Notes: generated by a model from the sequence alone, not told the origin. 21,475 nucleotides of DNA from Alectryocaccomicrobium faecavium (GCA_018713425.1 DVOT01000112.1:1-21475); one strand, 5' to 3'; numbered from the stretch's first letter, positions 1-8,198 are shown. Numbers and translations: made by a program.

Positions 1-932
1 GGCGTTGCCAGCAGAACCACCGGCACATTGATGAAGTTAACCAGCATGATTAGCGTGTAGCTCAGGCCAAGGTTATCCAGCAAATACACTGTGTAGTAAG
101 AACCGGGAATGTTGGCCGTGAAATTCCAAAGAAACGCGACCAGCACCGTGCGCAGATACAGCTTTTCGCGCAAAGGCTTGAGAAACGCGTCTGAAAAAGT
201 GAATTTTTTGGTGCTGGTATGATAGGGATATTCGCGCATTTTCGCAATGGTTGCAACGTTGATGACCATTATAATCGCACAGAGAACCCGCAGAAGCAGC
301 AAGCCTTCATATTCCATATCGTGCATGCGGAAAATATCCACCAGGCCGCTGCCGACCAAATTGACGATCGCCACAACCGCGCCAACCGTCATAGTCACGA
401 GTGAGAAAAAAGCATTGCGCACATTGGGGCGTAGGCTTTGCACGTGCCAAATGGACAGCCCTGGCGAAACCAGCGCGTTGATCACGTTCACAATCAATAT
501 CGTAACCGCTACCAGCGCGAGCTGCGCCTGCTGGCCGATGGGAAACAGGGGGATCAAACCCACCAACAAGATGTTCATCGCCATCATAATGGTGTATAGC
601 GTTAGGAGCAGCGTTTTCCTGCGCGGAAAGCGCTCCAAAAGAAGCGGCGCGAACATCTGCAACATATTGGCGGCGGTGGAAATCATCGTCGTCATGCCAA
701 TGAAGCCATCGTCGGCTTGCATCAGCAGCAACAGTCCCGTAAGAAACGTACCGCCAATCCAGTTGGCAATAATATTGGCGTTATAGTTGTACATCAGCAG
801 GCGCACGCGGTCGCGGCTGCTTTCGTCTCCCGGAAAATACCAGCCTTCTGTAAAAAAGCCTTTTAGCCGGCGCACCACATGCGCAGGGCGAACTTCACGC
901 AAATCGGATAGCTTCGTTTTCCAGTGGCTCAT
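1..932 (-). CDS. MFS-type membrane transporter, C-terminus cut off by window edge
   Basis: The reading frame opens with ATG at 932, preceded by AAGGAGGG about 6 bases upstream, and stays open to the window edge, so only about 310 N-terminal residues are visible. The protein starts with a soluble, charged segment of about 45 residues (MSHWKTKLSDLREVRPAHVV). At least seven hydrophobic helices follow, separated by short basic loops such as ERFPRRK between the second and third helices, where major facilitator proteins carry their basic loop. A longer polar loop (KMREYPYHTSTKKF) divides two helix groups, as in the 6+6 layout of the family. Substrate is unknown: no sugar, drug or peptide signature is recognisable. 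It lies 15 bases downstream of queA and is probably the last visible gene of the murJ-ruvB-queA transcript. A glycoside-pentoside-hexuronide symporter relative is an alternative. Confidence 0.75.
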   Translation of the reverse strand, partial: MSHWKTKLSDLREVRPAHVVRRLKGFFTEGWYFPGDESSRDRVRLLMYNYNANIIANWIGGTFLTGLLLLMQADDGFIGMTTMISTAANMLQMFAPLLLERFPRRKTLLLTLYTIMMAMNILLVGLIPLFPIGQQAQLALVAVTILIVNVINALVSPGLSIWHVQSLRPNVRNAFFSLVTMTVGAVVAIVNLVGSGLVDIFRMHDMEYEGLLLLRVLCAIIMVINVATIAKMREYPYHTSTKKFTFSDAFLKPLREKLYLRTVLVAFLWNFTANIPGSYYTVYLLDNLGLSYTLIMLVNFINVPVVLLAT

Positions 933-947
933 ATAAGCCCTCCTTGC

Positions 948-1967
948 TCATTCGATCAGCATCGCGTCTCCGAAACTGAAAAAGCGGTATCCTTCGTCCA
1001 CGGCAATTTTATAGGCATGTAACGTTTGTTCCCGGCCCATCACCGCGCTCACCAGCATGATCAGCGTGGAGCCGGGCAAGTGAAAATTGGTGATCAGCGC
1101 GTCTACGCTCTTAAATGTATAGCCTGGGGTAATAAAGATGTCTGTCCAGCCGCGGAACGGTTCCAATTTCCCGCTGGCTGAAGCGGATTCCAGCGTCCGC
1201 ACGCTCGTGGTGCCCACAGCCACAATTCTTCCTCCTGCGGCGCGCGCCTTTTGCAACGCCTCCACCGCCTGCGGCGTCACCTCGCAATACTCGCTGTGCA
1301 TCACATGTTCGGAAATGTCCTCCACTTTCACTGGCCGGAAGGTTCCCAAGCCCACGTGCAAAAGAATGGGCACGATCGCGACGCCCTTTTCGCGGATCCT
1401 TTGCAGCAATTCTGGCGTGAAATGCAAACCAGCCGTAGGCGCGGCGGCGGAACCATCCTCGCGCGCGTACACCGTCTGATAGCGGTTCCGATCTTGCAAT
1501 TTTTCGTGGATATACGGCGGCAAGGGCATTTCGCCCAACTCGTCCAGCGCAGCCTCAAATGTGCCTTCACAAGCAAAGTCCACTATGCGCCCACCCGCGT
1601 CGGTCGGCTCGACGATGGTCGCGGTCATGCGGCCGCCGCCAAAGGAAATTTGCGCGCCGGGACGCAATTTTTTTCCCGGCTTTACCAGCGTTTCCCAGCG
1701 CTTGGGGCCGATCTGGCGCAAGAGGAGCACCTCGCACGCACCGCCACTTTCGCGCTCGCCATAGAGCCTGGCGGGAATTACGCGCGTTTCGTTGATCACC
1801 AGGGCGTCGTTCGGCTGCAAGTGGTCGATCACATTGTAAAAATGTTCGTGCGAAATCGCGCCCGTGGCACGATTTATGCACATCATGCGGCTATGGTCCC
1901 TCGGTTCTATGGGGGTTTGAGCGATTTGCGATTCGGGCAGGTCAAACAAGAAATCAGAAGTCTTCAT
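948..1967 (-). CDS. queA: S-adenosylmethionine:tRNA ribosyltransferase-isomerase QueA
   Basis: QueA transfers and isomerises the ribosyl part of S-adenosylmethionine onto 7-aminomethyl-7-deazaguanine in tRNA, giving epoxyqueuosine at the wobble position of GUN anticodons. The 339-residue protein is full length for the family. Landmarks are the N-terminal FLFDLPESQIAQTPIEPRD, the segment DALVINETRVIPARLYG, the loop AAPTAGLHFT near residue 178, the segment HVGLGTFRPV, and the C-terminal ITNFHLPGSTLIMLVSAVMG, all typical of QueA. The start codon is 4 bases beyond the ruvB stop, so translation is probably coupled to ruvB. The pairing of ruvB and queA is common in Firmicutes. The other queuosine genes are not in the window. 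Confidence 0.97.
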   Translation of the reverse strand: MKTSDFLFDLPESQIAQTPIEPRDHSRMMCINRATGAISHEHFYNVIDHLQPNDALVINETRVIPARLYGERESGGACEVLLLRQIGPKRWETLVKPGKKLRPGAQISFGGGRMTATIVEPTDAGGRIVDFACEGTFEAALDELGEMPLPPYIHEKLQDRNRYQTVYAREDGSAAAPTAGLHFTPELLQRIREKGVAIVPILLHVGLGTFRPVKVEDISEHVMHSEYCEVTPQAVEALQKARAAGGRIVAVGTTSVRTLESASASGKLEPFRGWTDIFITPGYTFKSVDALITNFHLPGSTLIMLVSAVMGREQTLHAYKIAVDEGYRFFSFGDAMLIE

Positions 1968-1971
1968 TCGT

Positions 1972-3018
1972 TCATTCGTCTCCTATATCCATGCGTAACT
2001 GTGCGCTATCTTCCGCCGGCTTGGGCATGGCAATGCCCAAGTGCCGGTAAGCATTCTCCGTAACCACGCGGCCGCGCGGCGTGCGCATCAGAAAGCCGCA
2101 CTGTAGGAGGTAGGGTTCGTAAACGTCCTCAATCGTCGTGGCGTCCTCGCCCGTGCAGGCGGCCAGCGTATCCAGCCCCACAGGGCCGCCGCCAAATTTT
2201 TCGATCATCGTGCGCAACATCGTGCGGTCGGTATGGTCCAAACCCAACTCGTCCACTTCCAGCATCACCAATGCGTCCCGAGCGACGCCGCGCGTGATGT
2301 GACCGGAGGCTTTCACCTCGGCATAGTCGCGCACGCGGCGGATCAGGCGGTTGGCAATGCGCGGCGTACCGCGCGAGCGAGAAGCGATTTCCAGCGCGCC
2401 CTCCGCATCGCAATCGATTTTCAAAATCCGCGCGGAGCGCTGCACGATAATGGAAAGCTCCTGCGGCGAGTAGAGTTCCAGCCGGAAGCTGATGCCAAAG
2501 CGGTCGCGCAAGGGCGATGTGAGCATGCCGGCGCGCGTAGTGGCGCCGATGAGCGTGAAGCGCGGCAAATCCACCCGCAACGAGCGCGCGGACGGGCCTT
2601 TGCCAATCATGATATCCAGCGCGTAATCCTCCATCGCGGGATATAGCACTTCTTCCACTGCGTGGCTCAAGCGGTGGATTTCATCGATGAACAGCACATC
2701 CCCTTCGTTCAAATTGGTCAGGATCGAGGCCAAATCGCCGGGCCGTTCAATCGCCGGGCCGCTGGTCACGCGGATGTTGTGCCCCATTTCCGAAGCGATG
2801 ATGCAGGCAAGCGTGGTTTTTCCCAGTCCCGGCGGGCCATAGAGCAAGATATGGTCGAGCGGCTCGCGGCGCGCTATGGCGGCCTGCATATAAACACTCA
2901 GGCTGTCCTTCACCTTTTGCTGGCCAAAATAATCCGCCAATGTCGTGGGGCGCAAAGAGCGGTCCGTATCCGCGTCTTCCACGCGAAAACCTGTGCTGAT
3001 CAAACGATTGTCTTCCAT
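1972..3018 (-). CDS. ruvB: Holliday junction branch migration ATPase RuvB
   Basis: RuvB is the hexameric AAA+ motor that, with RuvA, drives branch migration of Holliday junctions during recombination and repair. The 348-residue protein is of normal length. It carries SLRPTTLADYFGQ near residue 21, Walker A GPPGLGKT at 61-68, Walker B DVLFIDEIHRL at 107-117, the sensor segment GATTRAG at 158-164, LRDRFG at 170-175 with the arginine finger region, and the C-terminal winged-helix domain (GGGPVGLDTLA and the terminal PRGRVVT). The ATG at 3018 has GGGAGAAAGAC directly upstream. It sits between murJ (40 bases upstream) and queA (4 bases downstream). ruvA and ruvC, often immediately upstream, are absent here. 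Confidence 0.98.
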   Translation of the reverse strand: MEDNRLISTGFRVEDADTDRSLRPTTLADYFGQQKVKDSLSVYMQAAIARREPLDHILLYGPPGLGKTTLACIIASEMGHNIRVTSGPAIERPGDLASILTNLNEGDVLFIDEIHRLSHAVEEVLYPAMEDYALDIMIGKGPSARSLRVDLPRFTLIGATTRAGMLTSPLRDRFGISFRLELYSPQELSIIVQRSARILKIDCDAEGALEIASRSRGTPRIANRLIRRVRDYAEVKASGHITRGVARDALVMLEVDELGLDHTDRTMLRTMIEKFGGGPVGLDTLAACTGEDATTIEDVYEPYLLQCGFLMRTPRGRVVTENAYRHLGIAMPKPAEDSAQLRMDIGDE

Positions 3019-3058
3019 GTCTTTCTCCCGTTTCTTTTTCTTGCCGTTATCCCTTGCA

Positions 3059-4594
3059 CTATGCGCCGCGCCGGAATACTTTCCAGATTTCGCGCAATTG
3101 GCGCACTTTCAGCGCGTAGCAAACGATTGCGTATGCCAATACTGCACCTATGCCCGCCGCGCCGAGCCGCACAAAACGCATCAGCGGGCCTTCCCATGCC
3201 GGCAAAACATGGTTCAGCGCCAGCGCAACGATGACGGCCGCTGCCGTGGCAATGGCAATCTTCATCCACTCTTCCAGCATGGCGCGGCTGTGCAGCTTGC
3301 CGCCCAGCCGCTTGCGCAGCAGGGCATACAGCGCCACCACGCTCACAAAGCCCGCAATGGACGTCGCCAAAGCCAGGCCGTAAACCCCCATAAATTCCCG
3401 CAAAATCAGGTTGAGCGCGATGTTGGTCGCCATGGAGGCGCAGGAAACGCGCAGCGGCGTCAGATTGTCCTGCATGGCCTGGAAGGCACGCACCAAAATA
3501 TCGCGCAAGCCAAAGGCGATCAGCCCGACGGCATAGTACTGGAACACACCGCTGGTGACCAATAGCGAATGCTCGTCGAACGCGCCGCGCATATACGCCG
3601 CGCGAATGATATTCTGGGCGAGCACGATGCAAATCGCCCCGATGGGAAGCAACAAAAAGGCCCCTTGTTCCATGCTCGTCCGCAAGGTGCGGAGCAGGCC
3701 GTCCTCGTCCTTTTTCGAGGCTTGCACGCTCATGCGCGAAAACGCAACCGTGGCAATGGGCACCACGATGACGCCCAGCAAAAACATGATCAGTTTGAAC
3801 GCGTAATTCATAGCCGGGATGTCCGCCTCGTTCAATCCCGAGGCGAGCGAACGATCCACCATGTGGTTTAGCTCACTCACAGACATGGACAGAATGGCCG
3901 GTAGCGCCAAATGTACCAGCCGACGGATGCGCCGGTCGTGGAGGCTGAAATCCGCCGAATAGTGGAAATCGCCGCGCAAGAACGGCAGCATAATCAAAAT
4001 CTGCAATATGCCGGAGAGAACCGTGCTCCACGCCACGGCCACCACGCCGCCACCCGTGAAGAATACCGTGGCCGCAATCGAGCACAAGCTGAGGGGAAAG
4101 CCCGTCAATTGCGCGGCCATAAACTGGCCACGCGCGTTCAAAACGCTCGATAGAACGATGGCGACAACGAAAAACACCAGCCCAATCAACATGATGCGCG
4201 TGAGCCGCACGGTGAGCGCGAGCTGTTCCCCCGCAAAGCCCGCGTAAACCAGACGCACCAGTGGCTCCGCCAGGACGATCATCAAAACGCTTACAATCAC
4301 GGACAGCATGCCCGCCAGGTTCGTCACGTTGCTCGCAAAGCGATTGGCCGTACGAATGGAATGGTTGGTGCGCTCGTCCACATACATCGGCACAATGGTA
4401 GAGGTAAAACACGAGGAAAACAGCAGCACCGGCACATAGAACAGCGAATAAGCGCTGTCATATGCCCCCTTTTCCATGCTCGTGCCAAAGTATCCCGCGG
4501 CAATGATTTCGCGCACAAAGCCAAAAAGCTTGCTGGCAAAGATCACCGCCGTCACCGCCAATGTGGAATTCAAAGCGCGCTTCCATCGCACCAC
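3059..4594 (-). CDS. murJ: Lipid II flippase MurJ (MviN family)
   Basis: MurJ moves the peptidoglycan precursor lipid II across the cytoplasmic membrane and belongs to the MOP exporter superfamily. The 511-residue protein is almost wholly hydrophobic, with about 14 predicted helices. The N-terminal signature SKLFGFVREIIAAGYFG (near residue 21) holds the conserved arginine of the central cavity, and TSTIVPMY follows in the second helix region. SELNHMVDRSLASGL and DNLTPLRVS are further family segments. The start is GTG at 4594, chosen because GGAGG lies 7 bases upstream and no in-frame ATG is nearby. It heads the murJ-ruvB-queA-transporter series; an extended -10 promoter lies about 155 bases upstream. 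The family identity is secure, and the flippase role is known for the family. Confidence 0.95.
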   Translation of the reverse strand: MVRWKRALNSTLAVTAVIFASKLFGFVREIIAAGYFGTSMEKGAYDSAYSLFYVPVLLFSSCFTSTIVPMYVDERTNHSIRTANRFASNVTNLAGMLSVIVSVLMIVLAEPLVRLVYAGFAGEQLALTVRLTRIMLIGLVFFVVAIVLSSVLNARGQFMAAQLTGFPLSLCSIAATVFFTGGGVVAVAWSTVLSGILQILIMLPFLRGDFHYSADFSLHDRRIRRLVHLALPAILSMSVSELNHMVDRSLASGLNEADIPAMNYAFKLIMFLLGVIVVPIATVAFSRMSVQASKKDEDGLLRTLRTSMEQGAFLLLPIGAICIVLAQNIIRAAYMRGAFDEHSLLVTSGVFQYYAVGLIAFGLRDILVRAFQAMQDNLTPLRVSCASMATNIALNLILREFMGVYGLALATSIAGFVSVVALYALLRKRLGGKLHSRAMLEEWMKIAIATAAAVIVALALNHVLPAWEGPLMRFVRLGAAGIGAVLAYAIVCYALKVRQLREIWKVFRRGA

Positions 4595-4747
4595 CGCATC
4601 GCCTCCGCTTTATTCTATGAGCGCATAGCGCCCTTAAACCTTTCTAGCCGCAATTCGCACACGACATAGAGCGCTTTTTTGCTTCTTCCTTGTCCCGTGG
4701 AGATTTGTCGCCAGCCATGCCAAGCTACAAAACGCCACCCCAATATT

Positions 4748-4756
4748 AGTATACCA
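4748..4756 (-). promoter_or_regulatory. Extended -10 promoter for murJ operon
   Basis: On the minus strand the bases read TGGTATACT, an extended -10 element (TGn plus TATACT, five of six matches to TATAAT). Only a weak -35-like TTCCAA lies 16 bases upstream, as expected when a TGn motif compensates. It is the best promoter found upstream of murJ and would give a leader of about 145 bases. The leader contains a 24-codon open frame (4644-4718) and a short GC-rich hairpin just before the murJ ribosome binding site. Confidence 0.5.
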
Positions 4757-4881
4757 CAACGCGCGAAAATTGGAAGGGGAAAATTGAAATTTTGCTCAAC
4801 CACCGCAAAGCCGCTGGCCAAATTTTTTTGCTGTCGCGACGCGCTCTGCGCGCTTTCGCGCTTTCTTTGGCAAAACAGGTG

Positions 4882-4890
4882 TGGTATAAT
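4882..4890 (+). promoter_or_regulatory. Extended -10 promoter for the peptidase-eutH operon
   Basis: The bases TGGTATAAT give a perfect TATAAT preceded by the TGn extension. The best -35-like hexamer (TTGGCA at 4867-4872) is only 12 bases away, too close to act, so this is best read as an extended -10 promoter. Transcription would start near 4897, about 45 bases before the peptidase ATG. Confidence 0.6.
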
Positions 4891-4902
4891 GGGTAAAAGC
4901 GT

Positions 4903-4919
4903 CCGGCGCATAGCGCCGG
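4903..4919 (+). promoter_or_regulatory. Perfect hairpin at the 5' end of the peptidase-eutH leader
   Basis: CCGGCGC at 4903-4909 and GCGCCGG at 4913-4919 form a perfect 7-bp stem with an ATA loop. It begins about 6 bases after the inferred transcription start and ends 11 bases before the GGAGG ribosome binding site. It has no U-tract, so it is not a terminator. A 5' stem of this kind may stabilise the messenger; that role is inference. Confidence 0.4.
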
Positions 4920-4942
4920 GCAGGATATGCGGAGGTGCTCTC

Positions 4943-6190
4943 ATGGATTCGCAATACTTCAGCGGCAACCGCGCGCGCCTATACGCGGCATTGCCTGCGG
5001 GTTCCCTACTGGCAGTGTTTTCCGGCGAAGAAATTCGCAAAACCAGCGATGAGTTCTATCCTTTTTTTGCCGAGCGGAATTTTGTGTACCTCACCGGCCT
5101 GGAATGCAAACAAGCGGTGTTGTTAGCCATGAAGGACGGCGCGGAAACGGTGCGGGAACGGCTATATATCCTGCCGCCCGACGCGCATGCCGAGCGCTGG
5201 ACGGGCAAGCGCATCCGCCCCAGCGAGGCCGAGGCCACTAGCGGCGTGCGCGATGTGCGCCGCGCAGACGCCTTTTCTGCGGATCTGCACGCTTTGGCAA
5301 CGAGTGGGCACTACGAGCGCCTCTATCTGGATTTGTACCGCATGGATCCAAAGGACATTGAGCGCCCTGCGCACCGCTGCCTTGCCCTTGCGCGGCGGGA
5401 ATATCCCTATCTGCAAATCGGCAACGCCAGCATCCTCATCCGCAGGCTGCGGGCCATCAAACAGCCCTGCGAAATCGCCGCGCTGCGGCAAGCGGAAGCG
5501 ATCACGCGCGAAGGCATCCTCGCCATGATGCGCGCCTCCAAGCCCGGCATGTACGAATACCAATACAAAGCGGAATTCGACCGCGCGCTGGGCCAGTTTG
5601 GCCCCAAAGGCCCCGGCTTCCCTTCCATCATCTCGGCAGGCAAAAACAATTTCTGCATCCACTACTATGAATATTCCGGGCAAGCGTTGGATGGGGATAT
5701 GGTGCTCAACGACGTGGGCGCGCAATGGCAGAATATGATCGTGGACGTTTCGCGGGGTTGGCCCTGCAACGGCCGCTTTTCTGAAAAGCAGAAGCTGCTA
5801 TTCGAATGCGCCCTAGCCACCTCCAATTACATGTTTTCCATTCTGCGCCCTGGCATGAAAATGGACGATGTGGATGCGACCATCCGGCGCTACAACGCCG
5901 AACGCCTGAAAGATGCGGGCGTTTTGCGCTCCACAGAAGAAATTGGTACCTATATGTGGCACGGCGGCGCGCACCACATTGGTTATGACGTGCATGACGC
6001 CATCGAGCGGCCGGAAATTCTCGCGCCCAATATGGTGTTCTGCGTAGACGTGGGCATCTATCACGAAGAATGGGGCATCGGCTTCCGCCTGGAGGACAAT
6101 TGCCTGATCACCGAAAACGGCTGCGAAAACCTCTCTGCCGCCATTCCGCGCACCGTGGCGGACATAGAGGCCGTCATGCGCAAAGGATAG
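4943..6190 (+). CDS. M24-family aminopeptidase P-like metallopeptidase
   Basis: Members of this family are cytoplasmic dinuclear-metal enzymes that remove an N-terminal residue preceding proline. The frame extends upstream, but ATG at 4943 is preferred because GGAGG lies 7 bases before it and the promoter lies just upstream; this gives 415 residues. Residues 1-160 form the aminopeptidase P N-terminal domain (FAERNFVYLTGLE near 42). The creatinase-fold domain follows from about 175. Ligand positions visible are Asp257 (LNDVGA), Asp268 (IVDVSR), His344 (GAHHIGYDVHD) and Glu384 (GFRLEDN). The position normally held by Glu in the family EPGxY motif reads VDVGIY, so Asp369 replaces it. eutH begins 4 bases after the stop, indicating a two-gene operon. 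An Xaa-Pro dipeptidase is the main alternative. Confidence 0.9.
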   Translation: MDSQYFSGNRARLYAALPAGSLLAVFSGEEIRKTSDEFYPFFAERNFVYLTGLECKQAVLLAMKDGAETVRERLYILPPDAHAERWTGKRIRPSEAEATSGVRDVRRADAFSADLHALATSGHYERLYLDLYRMDPKDIERPAHRCLALARREYPYLQIGNASILIRRLRAIKQPCEIAALRQAEAITREGILAMMRASKPGMYEYQYKAEFDRALGQFGPKGPGFPSIISAGKNNFCIHYYEYSGQALDGDMVLNDVGAQWQNMIVDVSRGWPCNGRFSEKQKLLFECALATSNYMFSILRPGMKMDDVDATIRRYNAERLKDAGVLRSTEEIGTYMWHGGAHHIGYDVHDAIERPEILAPNMVFCVDVGIYHEEWGIGFRLEDNCLITENGCENLSAAIPRTVADIEAVMRKG

Positions 6191-6194
6191 TCCC

Positions 6195-7265
6195 ATGACA
6201 GAAATCATCATGTGGATTCTGGCCGCGTGCGCTCTGCTCGGCGGACTCGACCGCCTGGCGGGGAACCGCTTCGGTCTGGGCAAACGGTTTGAAGAAGGCT
6301 TTATGCTGCTCGGCCCCACCGCGCTTTCCATGGCGGGCATCATCTGCCTAGCGCCCGTGCTAACGCTGGCGCTGGAAAAATCCGTGGTGCCCCTGTGGCA
6401 CCGGATAGGGCTGGATCCCGCCATCCTGGGCGGCATCCTAGCCATCGATATGGGTGGCTATCAGTTGGCCAGCGAGCTGGCCAACTCCCCTGCCACGGGA
6501 CTTTTTGGCGGCATCCTAGTCGCCGCCACGTTTGGCTGCACACTTACGTTCACCATCCCGGTGGGCATGGGAATGCTCAGCGGGCAGGATAAGCCCCTGT
6601 TTGCGCGCGGCATTCTCGCGGGTCTCGCTGCGTTTCCCGTCGCTTTGCTCGTGGGCGGCCTTTGCTGTGGGCTGGGCATCGGGCGCACAATCGTGGAAAG
6701 TCTGCCCATTTTGCTGCTGTGCGTACTGATGATGGTGGGGATTGTGAAATTCCCGCAGGCCTCCGTGCGCGTCTTCACTGCCTTTGCTGCGTTCCTCAAG
6801 GCGCTCACGACCCTCGGTCTCATCGCCGGCGCGTTTTTCTACATCACGGATTGGCAGCCATTCCCCCACTTCACGCCGCTGGAAGAGGCAATGGCCATCG
6901 TCTCCTCCATTGGCATTGTGCTGTTGGGCAGCCTGCCATTCGCGGAAATCCTGCGCCGCCTTCTGAAGCGCCCCATCCAGATTTTGGGGCAAAAAACCGG
7001 TCTGAACGACTTCAGCGTGGCGGGCTTCCTCATGGGCATCATCAGCCCTGTCCCGGTGTTTACCCTGATGAAGGATATGGACGCGCGCGGCAAAGTGGCC
7101 AACGCCGCCTTCCTGGTGTGCGGCGCTTCCGCGCTCGCCGCGCACATGGGATTTACGTTTGACGTGGCACGTGATTTTGTGCCGCAAATGCTCCTCACCA
7201 AGCTCATTGGCGGCGTTGCGGGCGCGGCTTGCGCGCTCTTGCTAATGCGCAAAAAGACGCCATAG
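6195..7265 (+). CDS. eutH: EutH-family ethanolamine permease
   Basis: EutH proteins are inner-membrane carriers that aid ethanolamine uptake, especially when it is scarce or protonated. This 356-residue protein matches the family in length and is almost entirely hydrophobic, with about ten to eleven helices. Recognisable segments are GGLDRLAGNRFGLGKRFEEGF near the N-terminus, LGPTALSMAGI, ILAIDMGGYQLA near residue 82, FTIPVGMGML, and GIISPVPVFTLMKDMDARGKVANAAF near 275. The C-terminus ends LLLMRKKTP on the cytoplasmic side. AAAGGAT overlapping the end of the peptidase gene is its ribosome binding site, so the two are translationally coupled. No ethanolamine ammonia-lyase, shell protein or eut regulator is nearby. 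The family call is strong; the substrate is inferred from the family. Confidence 0.9.
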   Translation: MTEIIMWILAACALLGGLDRLAGNRFGLGKRFEEGFMLLGPTALSMAGIICLAPVLTLALEKSVVPLWHRIGLDPAILGGILAIDMGGYQLASELANSPATGLFGGILVAATFGCTLTFTIPVGMGMLSGQDKPLFARGILAGLAAFPVALLVGGLCCGLGIGRTIVESLPILLLCVLMMVGIVKFPQASVRVFTAFAAFLKALTTLGLIAGAFFYITDWQPFPHFTPLEEAMAIVSSIGIVLLGSLPFAEILRRLLKRPIQILGQKTGLNDFSVAGFLMGIISPVPVFTLMKDMDARGKVANAAFLVCGASALAAHMGFTFDVARDFVPQMLLTKLIGGVAGAACALLLMRKKTP

Positions 7266-7271
7266 CACGAA

Positions 7272-7302
7272 AGAGGGCGCGGCCAGATTCGCCGCGCCCT
7301 CT
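7272..7302. terminator. GC-rich hairpin between convergent eutH and ribokinase genes
   Basis: AGAGGGCGCGGC at 7272-7283 pairs perfectly with GCCGCGCCCTCT at 7291-7302 around a 7-base loop. It is placed 7 bases after the eutH stop and 9 bases beyond the kinase stop, exactly where a shared bidirectional terminator would sit. U-tracts are poor on both strands (CTTT on plus a few bases later, TTTC on minus), so termination may be partial or factor-assisted. Confidence 0.6.
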
Positions 7303-7310
7303 GATGCGCT

Positions 7311-8198
7311 TTAGAAGCCCATTGGGCTGACCTCCGCCATTGGCGGAATGGATTGCGCCGCGCCCGCGCGCGTCACGGCAATGCCAGACGCCCTGGCAGC
7401 GATTTCCATTGCGCGCTTTGCGCTGGCTCCCGCCGCTATCCCAGCCAAAAAATACCCTGTGAACGTATCCCCTGCGCCGGTGGTGTCCACGGCTTCACCC
7501 GCATGGAAGGCTTCCACAAAGCAGGTTTCGTTTTCATCCTGGTAATACGCGCCCTTTTCCCCCAGCGTCAAAACCACTGCGGCATGGGGATATTTCTCTC
7601 GCAGGGCATCAAGGACATCCTGCGCGTTTTTCGCGCCAGAAAGCGCGGCGCCTTCGCCTTCATTCACAATGAGCCAGCGCACCTCACTCAGATCCGCCGC
7701 TACGATTCCAGCGTCCATCGGCGCGGGATTGATGGCGATACGCAAACCGCGCTTTGCGCCTTCCTCCAGCAGTGCCGGCAAACCAGAAATTTCATTTTGC
7801 AAAAGCAGAATATCGCCCGCCGCAAAGTGCGCAAGCGTTTCGCGAATTTGTGCCGCTTCGATCCGCTGATTCGCGCCGCCAAATAGCAGGATACAGTTCT
7901 CCCCACTTGGTTCGACTTGAATCATGGCATGACCGGTCGGCCCATCCACGGTGCGCAAAAACGCAACATTCACACCTGCTTCGCGCAAATACGCGCGCAT
8001 AAAATCGCCGTCTTCCCCCACGCAGCCCGCATGATATACCGCCGCGCCCGCGCGCGCCAGCGCAATGGATTGGTTAAACCCTTTTCCACCCATATGCCTG
8101 GCATAACCGCTGGAAGCAAGCGTTTCCCCCGCGCGCACAAAATGATCTACCTGGTACACATGGTCGATGTTCAAAGAACCAAAGTTCAAAATTTTCAT
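7311..8198 (-). CDS. rbsK: PfkB-family carbohydrate kinase, ribokinase-like
   Basis: This kinase probably phosphorylates ribose at O5 with ATP, feeding ribose 5-phosphate into the pentose phosphate pathway. The 295-residue protein has the N-terminal PfkB glycine motif GGKGFN at 37-42, the NEGEG segment at 179-183 (ribokinase NxxE motif), and the C-terminal signature DTTGAGDTFTG at 238-248 with the catalytic base Asp244. The ending GAAQSIPP near 279-286 resembles the SIP ending of ribokinases rather than fructokinases. ATG at 8198 overlaps the stop of the upstream gene by 4 bases and has GGAGG about 10 bases before it. It is the last gene of the nucleoside hydrolase operon, which supports ribose as substrate. 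A nucleoside or pseudouridine kinase cannot be excluded. Confidence 0.85.
   Translation of the reverse strand: MKILNFGSLNIDHVYQVDHFVRAGETLASSGYARHMGGKGFNQSIALARAGAAVYHAGCVGEDGDFMRAYLREAGVNVAFLRTVDGPTGHAMIQVEPSGENCILLFGGANQRIEAAQIRETLAHFAAGDILLLQNEISGLPALLEEGAKRGLRIAINPAPMDAGIVAADLSEVRWLIVNEGEGAALSGAKNAQDVLDALREKYPHAAVVLTLGEKGAYYQDENETCFVEAFHAGEAVDTTGAGDTFTGYFLAGIAAGASAKRAMEIAARASGIAVTRAGAAQSIPPMAEVSPMGF

Noticed and set aside
1251..2063. 270-codon plus-strand open frame
   Set aside because: It is antisense to queA and the end of ruvB, whose proteins are recognised in full; its peptide has no family features and the frame is a by-product of GC-rich codons.
4867..4890. Classic -35/-10 promoter using TTGGCA with TATAAT
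   Set aside because: The spacer would be only 12 bases; the TGn extension before TATAAT explains promoter function better.
4615..5040. 141-codon minus-strand frame across the murJ-peptidase gap
   Set aside because: It overlaps the peptidase start and its promoter in antisense, has no ribosome binding site and no family features.
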